Assembly: GCA_037954325.1 (NCBI GenBank)
Contig: JBBMNZ010000027.1
Location: 2,893,501 to 2,957,500, forward strand
Source of the DNA: Fistularia commersonii
Lineage: Eukaryota; Chordata; Actinopteri; Syngnathiformes; Fistulariidae
Reading direction: 5' to 3'
DNA length: 64,000 nucleotides
Positions 1-13,044 of this stretch are shown here, piece by piece (positions within the stretch are counted from its first letter, which is position 1; each line of letters starts with the position of its first letter). The notes under the pieces are model-generated. The model had not been told where the DNA came from. It did not search any database and worked only from the letters and a program-made list of their open reading frames with translations. The translations under genes and the position numbers were made by a program.

Positions 1-394
1 GTCAGTTCAGAAACACACGGGATGCAGAATGACACATTTCACGCTCTGTGCCTGCATGCGTAGCCTGAGGCTACTGTTTGACAGAAGGGACGTTGCCAAA
101 GTCCAAATTTATAGTCACCATGGCTACTAATGCCAGTTACTGATTAATAATTCTTATTGTTGGCACGTCAGCCTATAGAGAACCGGAGCATCACCGACAA
201 TAGCGCAGCTACACGTGCTGGACACAGTTCAGAGGATTCCGAGATAAATCTGTCGATACAGGGCAGGCAAAAAGTCGATCTGAAGGCTGAGCAGACACAA
301 ACAAGTCTATTGGATTTAAGTCTGCAGGTTTGATAGAGAGTTTTTATTTGTTTCATCCTCTTATTTAATTTTCCAGCTGAGAGAGCTGACCCAA

Positions 395-550
395 AGGGGA
401 GATGAGGTTCGGTGGGCTTCATCTGACCGGTTCGCAGCCAAATGTGCAGCTCCTGGCGCCTCCAAATCAAAGGCTACGGTTCTCAGTTGGAAAATAATGG
501 CGTTCCCTTTCACTGGGGATGAGATCCTACCCCAAGCGGAGGAGGTCCCG
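395..550 (+). mobile_element. LINE reverse-transcriptase fragment (same family as 13.0-14.4 kb)
   Basis: Conceptual + strand translation from about 423 gives RFAAKCAAPGASKSK followed by ATVLSWK and then GDEILPQAEE. This resembles the stretch downstream of the reverse-transcriptase active site in the fish LINE that also lies at 13.0-14.4 kb, where the minus strand has RIGTSKSETMVLNRK followed by EEVLPQW. The fragment lacks both ends and is decayed. Family name is not assigned; the homology rests on my reading of the translations. Confidence 0.55.
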
Positions 551-1320
551 GGTTCTACCGGACCATTGTTGGAGCTATGAGGCCAAACTGTTTGAATGTT
601 GAGTGGAAAATACAAAGACTTGGTCCACAGGTGCAAAATCTCTGTTTTGTCAAAATGATCGGGCCAAACTATTATATTTTGCGGTCGCTGGACAGGTAAA
701 GCAGGAGATCTATCTAGAACTGGGGGCTTAATACGACCCCCATGCTTCATTGCTCTCCTGGTGGAAAGGAAGATAAAGCCTCAGGAATTTTCTAATGTCC
801 ATACCTTCATTCAGGCAGTAACTCATCCCTTGCTTGTACTCTATTATGCCCCCTCTATCTCTCTACTGCTGTGACATTGTTGTTTGTCATGTATCATTGT
901 TTATGCCGGCAAGGTACTAACATACTTTGTCTGACAGAACAAGGTGTGCGCCTCGACAAGTAGTGTGATCCCCCTTCATCTCTCTCTTGACTCCTTATTT
1001 GTCCTGACCTCCGCTATGGGAAGCTCCGCGTTTATCACAAATGTTCTTATTCACCATAAGTTTGAGATCAGTTCATGTTCACATTTGGTTCCCTTTAACA
1101 GGGGAAGCCAGGACATGTGTCTACCAGAATGAGCCTCACCGACATGCTATTTTGAATGATTAAGTCAGTACTTTAAAAAAGATACTGATTGAAAGATTTT
1201 GAAATATTTATTCAGACATGAAAGCAATTATCATAACAAAAGCAAACATTTAATATCCAACACAGATTGACTGAATACACATATTTTATTGCACAATATG
1301 TTGGCGTACAGCATAGTAGT
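551..1320. other. Intergenic, nothing recognised
   Basis: No coding exon, RNA gene or clear repeat was recognised. Short open frames here have no family resemblance. Confidence 0.5.
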
Positions 1321-1321
1321 C

Positions 1322-1630
1322 TGGCAGATAGCGCTTTCCACCTTTGGTTCGAGTCTGAACCGAGAGCCTTTCTGTGTGGAGCCTCAATGGTCTCAGGTTT
1401 CCTCCCACCATCCAAAAACACACGGGAGGTTCATAGGGGGTTCACCGGTGACCTTGAATTGCCCCGGCATGCGAATCAGGGATTGAATTGTCGTATGTCT
1501 CTATATTTGGCCGTTTGATCGACTGGCGACCGGCCCAGGGTGAACCCCATCTCTAGCCTAATGGCAACTGGGAGAGGCTCCAGCACCCTTGGGACCCTGA
1601 ATGCAGGAAAAGCCGTATGTTTCATGAATC
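1322..1630 (+). repeat. SINE-like dispersed repeat, copy 1
   Basis: This copy carries the family's landmarks in order: a block around 'tttctgtgtggagcc' (about 1369), 'ttcctcccacca' followed by 'tccaaaaacac' (about 1400-1422), a 'gaattgcccc' block, 'gatcgactggcgaccgg' (about 1518), and a 'gaggctccagcaccctt' end (about 1573). The same order is seen at 3412, 7140 (reverse) and 22420. The tRNA-like head is eroded here. Confidence 0.65.
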
Positions 1631-3411
1631 GACAGATGTATGGTGCATTACGCTTGAGACCGTTACAACCTTAGCAATCCATTAGAAATGACATTTGAAG
1701 CAGGGACGGGAGCTTCTGTCAGTGGTGCTCAGTTTGTGGCGATAAAAACATTGAGGAGAACATCAACGGACAATCTGCCAGCCCCTGGATGGCCTTCGAC
1801 GTCATTCTCTTAGAACCACCGACAGCGTAGATTCCAGCATCAAAATGTGCGTGTAGTTTGTCTTTTTCATTGGTATGATGAAAATCAAAATTCCCGACTG
1901 CGGAAGGAACAGGAGATGAGACTTGTGGGACGAACTGAGAATGTAAAATCCGGCGCAATGCTTGCAGTGATGAGCCTCTCTTTTATGTGGCGTCGGGGTC
2001 TGAGTAAACACGGGACCCTCCGTGCTCTCAACAGGTCAGAAAATGACATCCGGTGACGGTGAAAGATAGCGGCGCTGAGAGAACGGAGGAAGGAGATTGA
2101 CGACAACAGAAACAAGAACGCCGGTGTCATTTATGAAAGCAGCGCGTTAGACTGGGTCAGAACTCCATCGTACTGATGGGCTACCTTTCAATAATAGGCA
2201 AACAACTGTTTGTATGTAACTGTCAGCAGAATGATAAAGGACTAATGTCTGTTTTCAGTGATAAAACATGTCGCGTTTTTGTACGAATAGTGGAAAATCT
2301 CCCCATTTCCCCACCACGCGACTGAGGACGTGGCTACGGGCTGATAGTGAACTGGGCATCCAGAATGAATGGTAAACAAGCTTCATATAAAGATGAAATC
2401 CCGGGGGATTCTTCTGCAAGCACCTGCTCCGTCTTAGATAAACCCCCGTGAATCCAGAGCAGGAGGGGATGTAGATTGAGGGGGGGTGGGAGGTAAGGTG
2501 GTGATGCACGAGCTCTATGAGAGCAGATTTATTATTCAGCAATAACATTCTCTAGGATGTCTACATGAACAATGTAGTAACTATAGAGCTGGCACAAATA
2601 TGTTGCGTAAAATATATTGAGCCCTCTCATTGGCTAAAAAGATGGAGGGAGTGATAAATGCGCACGTCAGCGGCGACCTGACTTCGATGCTCGTTAAAAT
2701 GCAAAAGGGGAACGTTTAAAGAGTTACATTTTATTTGATATTGGTTCCGCCGAGGACAACACGGGATGCCAGTGCTACAGATGAGGGAAAATAGACGTCT
2801 TTGCAAGCGACGCCGGCAATTTATTAAATGTGATGGCGCTGGTTGGAGAAAATCTTTAGATGCTATTTTATGTGCAATAAGAAGCTGTTATGTCTGACAA
2901 CAGCATTTTGAGCCTTGACAAGTGACGTACAGCACTAGCAGGCAATAAGGCAAATAACATTTCTCATCCCTGGCCCGGCGACATTTCCCGAAAACTGGCC
3001 TTATCAAAATCGTAGACCGGCGGTGGGAGATGAAGAGTCCTCCGTTCTCGTTGTCGCTCAAACGTTTTTGTTTTCCCGTCACTGTTCGTTTCTGCTGCAA
3101 GATTCGATCGACAGCTACTATCAGATTTTCCTGCAGGCGTGATTAATTAAGTTATTTACAGCAGACTGCATTTTGTTCACTGATGAATGAGTGAACTTTC
3201 ATTATTAGGTTTTACAGGCTGGAGACGTAAAGTTGAAGGTGTAAATTACTCCAGCTGTAATTTGAATCTGGACTTTATACCCGTAGATGAACTCGTTTGG
3301 GATGGCGGCGCCGCCCAGACTTGTTCGGTCGGAGCTGCTCATGTTTCTGGAGTCCCTTGTGATACCAGGCTGGAGTTTCGAGATGAAAAAGTTCTTTAGT
3401 CAAGACTTTGA
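1631..3411. other. Intergenic, nothing recognised
   Basis: Unique-looking sequence with only short open frames and none matching a known protein family. No conserved regulatory block can be claimed without alignment to another species. Confidence 0.45.
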
Positions 3412-3748
3412 AAGAGGGGTGGCACAGTGGTTAACACTTCCACCAAAGACCAAGGAGGTTTCTGGTTTGATTCCAACGGGGGGTCTCCAAGTTCTCCTCG
3501 TGTTTGTACCGGCTTCTCCGGTTTAGTCTAACAGTCCAAAAATGGCAAAAATGTGCACTACGTTGATTAAAGACTCTAAATTGCACTGGCATATGAAAGA
3601 CAGAGTTTGTCTTGGTGAATGAGAGGGTGAGTGGTTGCATGTTCCTACAAGTGGCTCCATGAAAACTTGGAAAGCCTGCAGCCCCTGCAACACCATACTG
3701 TAGTCAAGTGTTGTAGATAATGAATGAATGAATGAATGAATGAATGAA
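3412..3748 (+). repeat. SINE-like dispersed repeat, copy 2, with tRNA-like head
   Basis: The left end has a tRNA-type A-box-like segment (GTGGCACAGTGGTTAAC, about 3419) and a B-box-like GGTTTGATTCC (about 3462), suggesting a tRNA-derived, pol III head. The body follows ('acagtccaaaaatg', 'gactctaaattgc', 'gaatgagagggtgagtggttg'). The right end is a tetranucleotide (TGAA)n tract, at about 3719-3747. Confidence 0.65.
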
Positions 3749-3929
3749 CGGGACAACATTGACAGAGGAAGGGGCATCATCTGTGTATGCGTGTGTGTGT
3801 GTGCGTGTGTGTGTAATCATATCTTTTTTTGAATCATATGCAACAGATGTACAGGTATTTGCTCACTATATGGTTGCACAGATATTTAGCGATGAACAGC
3901 CATCTGTCTACGTGTGTAGATGTACAATT

Positions 3930-4047
3930 TATTACACAGTTGTGTAGTTTAATTATAGATACTGGATCTTTGGATGGTTGTGCAAACCCAAGCATCCTCC
4001 AATCGCCCCTGGGGAACAAATAAATTAATTCTGGTTCTGATTCTGAG
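3930..4047 (+). mobile_element. L2-like LINE 3' end
   Basis: The sequence ends with 'cgcccctggggaacaaataaa' cut by a TTCTGA-type tandem tail (about 4006-4047). The same terminus, 'gcccctcgaggacaaataaa' plus 'ttctgattctgattct', closes the LINE at 16335-17215. Only the 3' end is present. Confidence 0.5.
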
Positions 4048-6260
4048 TATTTATTAATGGATTGAGTGAATCTTGAAGATGAAATAAATGTTTTTTCATT
4101 ACTGAACTATAGGCGGCATATTAATTATCACTATCATACCTATTTTGCTTTTTGTCCAAACTGCAAAAATAATGTGCAATCTTATCCCTGACATCAAAAG
4201 ATGAGCTTGATGTTTTATCTAAAGGAAACAACAGACGGGAAGACGTAATTCTTTAAGCCTTGTACTTTTAAGCAGCCACCGAAAAGCAGTTTCAAGTCAA
4301 AGTCCATTTGCAGAGATCCAGATGATACGATGATCCCGCTTTTCGCTTGAATTACTTCCTTGGTAAACATTTCTCCAATATATTTATGAGCTCATTTATA
4401 TTTATGAGACATTGTGTAGAAGACATGAGACTCATCTTATAGAACGCTCTGCAGATGATCAAAGAGACCACACTGAGCTTTACCATAGATGTGCAAAGTG
4501 AGATACGGACTCCTCTGGATCTAAAGCGAGATTGTGCGGCGACAATGCAGGAATCGCGGTCTCGCTGTGTTCGGACGCAACGGGAGGCACAGCGGAATTC
4601 TGTCCCCCAGGGGACGAATGCTAAATCCGCCGCTTCCTTGACCTTTCGTCGCTGAATTCACAAATAGAACGCAACATTGACCAAACTCTCACCCTCCAGA
4701 TGTGCACACGTGGACGGTGAAGGCTGGGGAACGTCATGAAACGGACATAGAAGGGTTAACGTGTTATCTTGAAGCTCTTTGATTCAGTCTCTATTTGAAA
4801 TATACTTGAATATGCGTCACCTCTGTGACGTCTGTTTTTTTTTTTTTTTGTTTTTGTAAACCCACTGATGTTGCTTTTACAACCGTTGAAGGACAGCATA
4901 TTAAGCTGTTATTAATAATCTCTATTTTTCTTCTCTTTTTTTTTCACGGAGAGCACAGCTGCACTGGAGATTCTTATTCCCATAACTGTCAATTGCAGCC
5001 TTTTTAAACACCTTTTTTTCCTCTTTTCTCGGTGACTCATTTGTATTCCCGCTAGTCCCTCGGCTTCAAAGGCCCCGGCAGCGGAGAGGGCCCCCGTCAC
5101 AAAGGAGGCGTCGATGCACAGTTCCCTGTCTTGCCAAAGTATTCCCGCTACCTGTCGTATCAGGTTTATTACTAACTGTATTACAGTGATTCCCTCACCT
5201 ATCCTTGTCGGTATAGTCTTTTTCAAAACGGATCCTCCCGCTTGGTGGTTCCTCATCCGAATGCTTCATGGAGGTTTGTGTGGGTGGAGATAATGCTGCC
5301 GGTGGGATGATCAATTTCTTTTCCGGGTTTACCGATTATTCACTCTGACATTTCTTTTAATTTTGAAACCACCAATGCACTTAGCTCAAATCTTTTGTTG
5401 TATTTAATGTGGGTTTCTAGTCCTGGTTGTGCCGTCCGTTGGTTCCGGTCGCTGCTGACGCGCCTGCCTTTTAACTGCCCTTCTCAAAGGTGCATTACGT
5501 TGGGGATTTCATGGCCTGTTTCGAAGTTAGCAATTGGAAATAAAGTTCATATCAGAGTCCAATTGCTCGGCCCCAAAGCTGGGCCAGCTGAAAACTTCAT
5601 CATTTGTGCCGTTTAGTCCAGTCATCTGAAAATGGCCCAACCAGTTTGTTTCAGCGCTGTCCACTTCATTAATCCATACAGAAAGTCTGACTGGCTCCAG
5701 CCCTAAACTTTAACAGCCTGTTGCCATCTGGACGAGCACACTGTAGGTTTTCTTAATTTACTTATTTAGTTCTTGTATTCCCCGGGCTGTGTTTTGATAT
5801 GATAGACCTCGGTGAGTGACTACAAGTTAATTAGTGATTCTTCCCTAATCGCCTAAAAAAAAAACCCAAACCCTGCTGAATAAAGCCCCCGCCTTTGTAT
5901 ATTAAAATTATGAGTTAATTATTTCAGGCAGTATTACGTGCAATACAGTGAACAACTCAAGGGGGGCCATTATTTCTGCCTGCTGCTGTACTGAGGAGGA
6001 GGGAATCTATCTGGGAAAAATTGCAAATAACCGACATTTTTCCAAGCTTTGTCGATTTAACTATTAATTTTTGGTTTTGGCCAATTCGGTCTTACAGGAA
6101 ATAACAAATGAATGACGTACACACGAACCAGCGTGCGACAAATCAATACTATCTTTCCCAAGCCGTGATCAAATGTTGGCAAATCCATCACGTGTGTGCA
6201 GGTATTTTTAGATTTCACAATTCTCAACTCACGTTTTCCCTCCATATCCCTCTTCACGCA
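4048..6260. other. Intergenic, nothing recognised
   Basis: AT-rich single-copy-looking DNA with a few T-runs (about 4831-4850). No gene or repeat was recognised. Confidence 0.45.
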
Positions 6261-6261
6261 C

Positions 6262-6425
6262 GAGGGGGAAGAGGGTTTTCAAAAGGGCACTGTGGTGCTT
6301 GCGACTGGTTCAGGGCTGCATGCCTTGCTCAAGGGAACGTTGCTTGTGAATTCGCCTGCCAGATTAAGGTCTGAAGCTGCTTCCCTAACCTCGAGGCCAC
6401 TGCTGACCCAACGGGAGTGAGGGGA
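6262..6425 (+). repeat. Degenerate dispersed repeat fragment
   Basis: Contains 'gccttgctcaaggga' and a following block ending 'ctgacccaacggg'. This is the type of 'cttgctcaagggcac' motif found in widespread fish SINE/DNA repeats, and compares with 'gtcttgcccgaagacat' at about 12992. The copy is old; family is uncertain. Confidence 0.35.
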
Positions 6426-6613
6426 AAAACACATTTGTGGCATTTACTAGAAAGCAGCAGTGGAGTATAGAAAGTTATGTGCATTCACGTGAACATGTTA
6501 ATGTGAGCACACTGCATCCGCCCGGCATTGAAAATATAACATGGACAGTAATATGTTATATTTTCAAATCATACACTTGTTACCACAGTTAGGAATTATC
6601 TCAAAGATCAACG

Positions 6614-6646
<33 letters not shown>
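6614..6646. repeat. (CA)n microsatellite
   Basis: An uninterrupted dinucleotide CA tract of roughly 15 units in AT-rich flanks. Confidence 0.95.
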
Positions 6647-7139
6647 TACCAATAATTAAAAAACTGAGACTATAGCTGTGGATTCCTAAACTGAACACGA
6701 CAGATGGTTTGTGGCGCAGAACCATCTGGAGAGGACCCTCTGTTTGAAACTGTTTGGAGAGGATGGGAGCCGTTTGTCTGTCTCCACCGAAGCCAGAAGG
6801 AGCGTCTCATTGACCAAACGCTTCGGTGGCAAGCTTTGCCCTCACGGTGGAGAAATTCTAATCACTTTATCGTCTTTCGTAGCTGCCGTCATTTTTACCC
6901 CGTTGTTTGTGTGGACGCCTCTTACACTTTATTTGCATCAGAAACTGATGCTCTTTTGGCCGGATAACTGTTGGGGGACTAGCTTAATTTTGTGATTCAC
7001 GCAGTGATGTGTGAATCCCAGCCGCCCGGCAGGGTTTGTAGGTTCACATATGAAGTTGTTTCTTTGATTGACCACAGGTTTTATCATTATGAAGTACTTT
7101 GTAGGAAACTTGAAATGTCCAAAAATGGACAAAATTCAT

Positions 7140-7545
7140 TGATTGATTGATTCATTCAATTATTCATCCATCCTTCCATTCATTTGTTATCTATGATACT
7201 TATAGTGCACTCAGGGCTGTGAATTAGCTGGTGCCGATCTCACCTGTCATTGGGTGAGAGGCAATTTTCAACCTGGATTGGTCCATCACAGGTCCCCATA
7301 TAGAGATATACAATCATTCATACGTCACAAAGAGACATACAACCATTAACGCTTTCATTCACACATCATTTTGTGTCTCAAAGAAGCTTCTGCATGTTTT
7401 TGGATTGTGGCAGGAAACCCACAGAGACATGAGGAGAACATGGAGACTCCACACAGAAAGGTCCCCTGTGGGGATCCAACCAGGGACCGTCATGCTGTGA
7501 GGCGGAAGCGCTAACCACTGTGCCACCCTGCTGCTGGATACCGTA
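7140..7545 (-). repeat. SINE-like dispersed repeat, copy 3
   Basis: Read on the - strand this copy begins at about 7535 with GGTGGCACAGTGGTTAGCGC (A-box-like) and a cysteine-tRNA-like loop region. The body follows (mirror of 'tttctgtgtggag' at about 7455-7467 and 'tccaaaaacatgcag' at about 7393-7407), and it ends in a tandem (TGAA)/(GGAT) tail near 7140-7180. It is the best-preserved head of the family in the window. Confidence 0.7.
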
Positions 7546-7589
7546 ACTAATTACATACATATATATATATATATATATTTAATTTACAT

Positions 7590-9410
7590 ATCTTCTTCTC
7601 CTTTTGGCTTTTCCCTTCAGGGGTCGCCATAGTGAACCAACCTTCTCAATCTATCCCTATTCTCTGTATCCTCCTCTCGCACACCAACTAACTTCATATT
7701 CTCTCTCACTACGTCCATGAATCTTCTCTTTGGTCTTCCTCTACACTTCCAGCTTAGCTCCAATTCTGCCAATATATTCACTATCTGTTCTCTGCACATG
7801 ACCGAACCATCTCAGGCTGGCTTCTCTGACATTCTCTTCAAAACATCTAACATGTGCTGTTCCTCTGATAGGCTTTTTTCCTGATCCTATCCATCCCGGT
7901 CACTCGGAAAGAGAACCTAAGCATCTTCACTTCAGCGACCTCTAACTCTGCCTCCGGTCTTTTAGTCAATGTCACTGTTTCTAGGCCATACAGCATCGCT
8001 GGTCTCACCGATGTCTTGTACACCTTTCCTTTCATTATGGCTGACAGCATATCAGCTTCTTTTCTCCACACATTCCAACTTGCTTGAACCTGTCTCTTCT
8101 GCTACATTGTGGTCTACAATAGTCACCTCTTCTACCCTTGCCTCTCTTTCATTTTCCACATTCATCAGCTCTTCAAAGTACTCTTTCCATCTTCCCATCA
8201 CTCTTCTAGATTCTGTCAATACGTTTCTCTCTCCATCCTTAATCACCCGGACCTGTTGTACTTCCTTTCCATCTTTATCTCTGTCTTGCCAACCTTTATA
8301 GATCATTCTCTCCCTCCTTACTGTCCAACCGAGCATACAAGTCATCGTAAGCCTGTTGTTTTGCCTTTGCAACCTCTATCTTTACCTTACGTTGTATATC
8401 TCCGTCTGTTTTCTTCAGTTCCTTCAGTGTCCCACTCCCTCCTGCACTTCCTCATTCCACCACCAAGTCACCTCATCTACTTTCCGTCCTTATCCTATTC
8501 TGTCTGGCTACACTCTCACCTGTAAGTACTTTGCAGTCACTGATCTCTTTCACGTTACCTTGTCTATACAAGATGTAGTCTATCTGCGTGCTCTTATAAG
8601 TTACCCTATGTTCCTGTCTTTTTTGGAAAAAAGTTCTCACTACAGCCATTTTCATCCTTTTTTTGTAAAGTCTGTCACCATCTGTTCCTTCATGTTCCTA
8701 TCCTGTATACCAAACCTGCCCATCACTTCTTCATCCTCTCTGTTGCCTGCACCAACATGCCCATTGAAGTCTGCACCAATTACCACCCTCTCATCTCTGG
8801 GGACATTCTGCATCACTACATCTAACTCATTCCAGAACTTCTCCTTCTCCTCCTCAAACTCACATCCCACCTGCGGGGCAAAGCCACTAACAACACTGAG
8901 CATCACAACTTCAGTTTCCAATTTCAGACTCAGTCTGTCTATCAGACATTATTTTCTCCTCCAAACCTTCACGATAACTCCTATTCCATCCTCTTCCTGT
9001 CAGTACCACGATAGCACAACTTAAAGCCTGCTCCTAAGCTTCCAGCCTTACCACCTTTCCACCTGGTCTCCTGGACATACAGTCTATCCACCTTCCTTCT
9101 CTGCATCATGCCGACCAACTCTCTACCTTTTCCTGTCCTGGTCCCGATATTCAAAGTCCCTACTCTCAGTCCCAGACTCTTGCCTTTCCTCTACTGTCTC
9201 TGCTTCCGAATACGCCTTCCTCCTCTCCTTCTTCGACCCACAGTAGCCCAATTTCCACTGATACCCTGCAGGTCATCGGTACCAATTGCGGTCCTTATTA
9301 ACCCGGGCCTCGACCAATCCAGTATGAGATAATTAGGTCTGATTCGCTTGCATGTTTAGTTTTGGCAAAAGTTTTATGCTGGATGCCCTTCCTGACGCAA
9401 CCCCTTACAT
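7590..9410 (-). mobile_element. RTE-like non-LTR retrotransposon, internally deleted
   Basis: On the - strand the order is: a leader (9410-9255); an apurinic-type endonuclease segment (about 8921-8652) with GADFNGHVG and VSGFAPQVGC; a later endonuclease piece with ITYKSTQIDYIL-like residues (8655-8473); a reverse-transcriptase C-terminal piece with [19 protein letters not shown] (about 8025-7969); and a terminal GRPKRRFMDVV...LVHYGDP segment (about 7760-7620). Most of the polymerase domain is missing and the frames are broken, so it is inactive. The endonuclease resembles the family often annotated as 'craniofacial development protein 2-like' (RTE/BovB type); clade is from recall. Long open frames on the + strand here are antisense shadows. 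Confidence 0.8.
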
Positions 9411-9489
9411 TTATTTGTGTTTGGGACAAGATCATCGAGACACTGGCCCTGGGGCTGGCTCAGGGAGACACTGGCCTGTGCTGCCCTGA

Positions 9490-9575
9490 TGCTACATTTA
9501 TATATATATACATATATTTATAGACAGGTATATGTGTGTGGGTATATATTTCTGTGTGTGTGTTTGTGTGTGGTG

Positions 9576-9633
<58 letters not shown>

Positions 9634-9650
9634 TGTATGTATGTGTGTGT
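9490..9650. repeat. Compound TA/TG microsatellite
   Basis: Alternating TA and TG dinucleotides with a pure (AT)n core at about 9580-9622, directly abutting a truncated terminal-inverted-repeat element at 9652. Confidence 0.9.
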
Positions 9651-9651
9651 A

Positions 9652-9838
9652 TATACACTGCTCACTCAGAAAATAAAGGGGACACTAAAATAACACATCC
9701 TAGATCTGACTAAATGAAATTTTCTTTATTTTTCTTTACATAGTTGAGTGTGCTTACAACAAAAGCACACAAAAATGATCAATTGAGATCTAAATCTCAA
9801 AGTGGAAAAACACACTACAGACGACCCAATATTTATGT
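9652..9838 (+). mobile_element. Truncated MITE, same family as 19957-20320
   Basis: Starts with TATACACTGCTCA and an 'aataaagg...acact' terminal repeat, followed by 'cacatcctagatct', 'acaaaatcac'-like and 'acaaaaatgatcaat' blocks shared in order with the complete copy at 19957. The right half and right inverted repeat are missing, and the copy runs out into a second TA/TG tract (9838-9905). Confidence 0.75.
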
Positions 9839-9905
9839 TATATATATGTATATGTGTGTGTGTGTGTGTGAGTGTTTGTGTATGTCTATGTACATATGTT
9901 TATAT

Positions 9906-12728
9906 GTCTGTATGATGTTAAATACATGTAAAAATTAAGTAATATGATTTTTTTCACTTTTCTTTTTAAGATAAATCAAATTGTGGTCTAGCCATATCCA
10001 ATTCCCACACATTTACAAATGAACTCCCGTGCTAAACCATAATTCCAGCCACAGTATTAGTGTGTTCAGAAATAAAAGGAGAGAAGCAGAAACACTGCGA
10101 CACCCCATTATTGTGTAACAGGGTCAACATAGTGCGCTCAATTTACACGAGAATTTTTTTATGAGGTAGCCGTCCACCTCTCCATCTCGCTGTCCACGCA
10201 GAGACGGGGATTTTCTACAGATCTGTGTTCTCTAAGTGAACTGGAGTCAATAAAATCCCCTATTTTCTTGTTTAATCTATTGACATCTGTGTTTGCTGAT
10301 AAAAACAATTGACTAAATCGCTGAAAATTGTACAGAAAACCAGAAGCTTGTGGTCATTATTGTTCATGGAAAACACTCCTGCAGCTGCAGCTCTGCTCAT
10401 TTTGTATTCACCACAAATCTCAGCGAATAACATGGGGTGGTCTTTCTCACAGATCCAAAGGGAGTAGTCCTCTCCCCGCAGCTAAACATTAGTGTAGCCA
10501 GGGGGGAGAAGGATATACCTTGTACAAAACCTCCATCGTCTCCAAACTGCCAGGTTGGTTTTGTGTGATTCGGCAGCCCTTCTACCGCCCCGGCCACACT
10601 GTCAGGATCGGCATCGCATTTTCTCCCAATTGCTCATCAAAACCTCCACGATCTCTCTTAAACATCGACCCCTCGCTGGTGGAATTAGATGGAGCTCCGG
10701 CCCACACAAACACACACGAGCACACATACATAGACAAATTAAATCAATGGCTCCCTTCCTCCACATCAGGAAGTGCTGTACAGTAGGTGGCTGGTGGAGG
10801 AGTCTACCCACTCACAGGATATTCAATTGCATGCATGTACAAATTCGTCCTCTCCATCTCACCCATGTTCGCATGGGATCGACTATATTTACGCATGCAC
10901 CTTTTGTGCGAGTGAACACCCACGCATGCAGACCCAACACAGAGACACACACACACACTCACAAACACTCCCTCTCTGTCACATGAAAACATCCCGTGTT
11001 TTCAGCAACACAGATTTTCTCCCAGCGCTGTTTGATTTATGAATGAGAGCCCTTCTTTGAATGTACCACATTATGCGATGAAGGCTTTTCACAAACTTTA
11101 AGAGGAAATACTTTGGTCCGTTACCGTCCGTACTTCAGGATAAACATCCCGTTTGCCGCGGCTGTGAACGTTCGGCGTGAACGACGACCGAATAAGAATG
11201 AATCGGGTGAGCAGCCTACACAGGGGTGGGGAGGCTGGAGGGGTATTAACCCCGTTGCCTGAGTCCATCCCCTCCTCCAGGCCTCGTGTTGAACATCATC
11301 AAGAGAAATCCGCTCATTAGAACACGGAGAACCTCATATATCAAGCACAGATAGATGTCAGTTGTACTCTGGGGACTCCGGTTGGGTTAGCGGCACAGAG
11401 AAGCCGTGTGTGCATCTCTGGACGATATAACACACATGCATATTTACAGTCCTGCCCGTGTACGCCTTGTTCCTTTTTATAGAAAAAGGTCCTCCCATGG
11501 CACGTTACAGCAGCTGCTTCAGAGCTGTCAAACCATATATTATGCATGTTAATGCCATTATTAGTTTATTCCTGTGAGAATGGTGATTGATCTGCGCAGA
11601 GAGATAAGTCCTCACCCGGATATTTCAGTAGTTCTCCTCTTTAAACGGTGTAGCAAATGCAGATATTTTAAATTGTGCTATCCTGAGGGATGCAGGAATG
11701 CGTGGCTGTCCAGGAAAAGATCTGCCGCTCGATGATCTGATTTCACAAAAGAGTATCCGTGAGACGGATGACCACTTGGGTGAGAAAGGTTACCGATAAT
11801 CTTTCTCGCCCTTTTCTTTGTCCTTGAGTGATTCAAGTTTTTCAAAGGAGGGCAGCTACGCTTTTCTGTGTGGAAATGGGGAGCTAGAGTAAAACCCTGA
11901 CAGCAGTGTGTGAAAATCGTATGTTGCCATTTTCAAAAATTGGACCGCTCTCTCATGTTGGCGAGGCCCTTTATTTCCTCGCAACCTTTCTGGTAACGAT
12001 CAAATATTTTCTTATTCATTTTCAACCGACGCAGCCAAGGACAGCTCTGCGGAAGCATCTGTGAGTTCGGAGAGTTTCTCTAAAAACACACTGAGGTGTG
12101 GCATTTTTATTTGTCCCAACATTTTGATTTGCATGCATATGTAATTATGATACAGGAAAAGCACATTTTTCCTGACGATGGATTGCAATAATTTGCTCTA
12201 TGAAAAATTCATGATAACATGTTGGAGGCATAATGGCTTCATTTTCCTGTGTTTTTATTTATCACTTTTACTTTAACCCACCATCTGGGCATATGAGTGT
12301 GTGCAGATCATTTTAATTTGAAAACCCGCCATCTATACATTTAATAGTCACACACTCAACTGCCTCAACAGCATGTCTCTTAAATCTGGCGTCAGCACAT
12401 GGTGCATGTTGCGTTCATGTGTCCCAAACAGTTTTTTCCAGATAATAAATCCATCAAAAGCCTAGACATTGACATGGTTATACAAGCTTTCAGAATTACC
12501 TGGCTTGTCTGCCGCGGTGCCCTTCATGTTGGCGTCAGCTGAAGACTCCCTCCTACGCCTGCAGTTGGTCCAAATCACTGCCACATGTCTCAATTCTGGA
12601 CTATACATGTAATGAAGGTTCTCTTTTGGAGCCCTTACTCGCTTCACCCACGTCTCTAACAGACCGTTAAAAAGATCATTATTATTAATATTCATTGTCA
12701 ATTTGTCAATACTGCTCATCCTGCACTC
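9906..12728. other. Intergenic, nothing recognised
   Basis: No gene found. A purine/pyrimidine-simple patch with CACA runs lies near 10700-10980. No clear mobile element was recognised. Confidence 0.45.
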
Positions 12729-12754
12729 AGTATTATTATTATTATTATTATTAC

Positions 12755-12814
<60 letters not shown>

Positions 12815-12836
12815 CATTATTATTGTTGTTGTTGTT
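12729..12836. repeat. (ATT)n microsatellite
   Basis: About 100 bp of nearly perfect ATT triplets, ending in GTT triplets at 12823-12836. Confidence 0.95.
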
Positions 12837-13035
12837 AAGGTCTCAGCTTATATAGAGCTTTAACATCTTGCGGTTTCAAAGTTTTTTACTGTAGATGTCA
12901 TCCACCCATTCACACACACACACAGACGGACTGCACACAGGACTGCAATGCAAAACTCTAACCAGACTATTGGGAGCAACTGGGGGGTTTGTTGTCTTGC
13001 CCGAAGACATTTCCAATCGGAGGAACTGCCACCCC
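12837..13035 (+). repeat. Dispersed fish repeat with CCCATTCACACAC block
   Basis: The order 'tatatagagcttt', 'ccacccattcacacac', 'ggagcaactgggggg', 'gtcttgcccgaagacat' follows a dispersed repeat that is common in teleost genomes. It is flanked by ATT triplet runs on both sides. Name and class are not certain to me. Confidence 0.5.
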
Positions 13036-13044
13036 CTTATTATT

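Noticed and set aside
361..750. 129-codon - strand frame as a gene
   Set aside because: It is antisense to a LINE RT fragment and unlike any family.
8109..9332. Long + strand open frames (up to 222 codons)
   Set aside because: They are antisense to the RTE-like element, whose - strand carries recognisable endonuclease and RT residues.
10555..10986. 143-codon frame rich in His/Thr
   Set aside because: Driven by CACA simple sequence.
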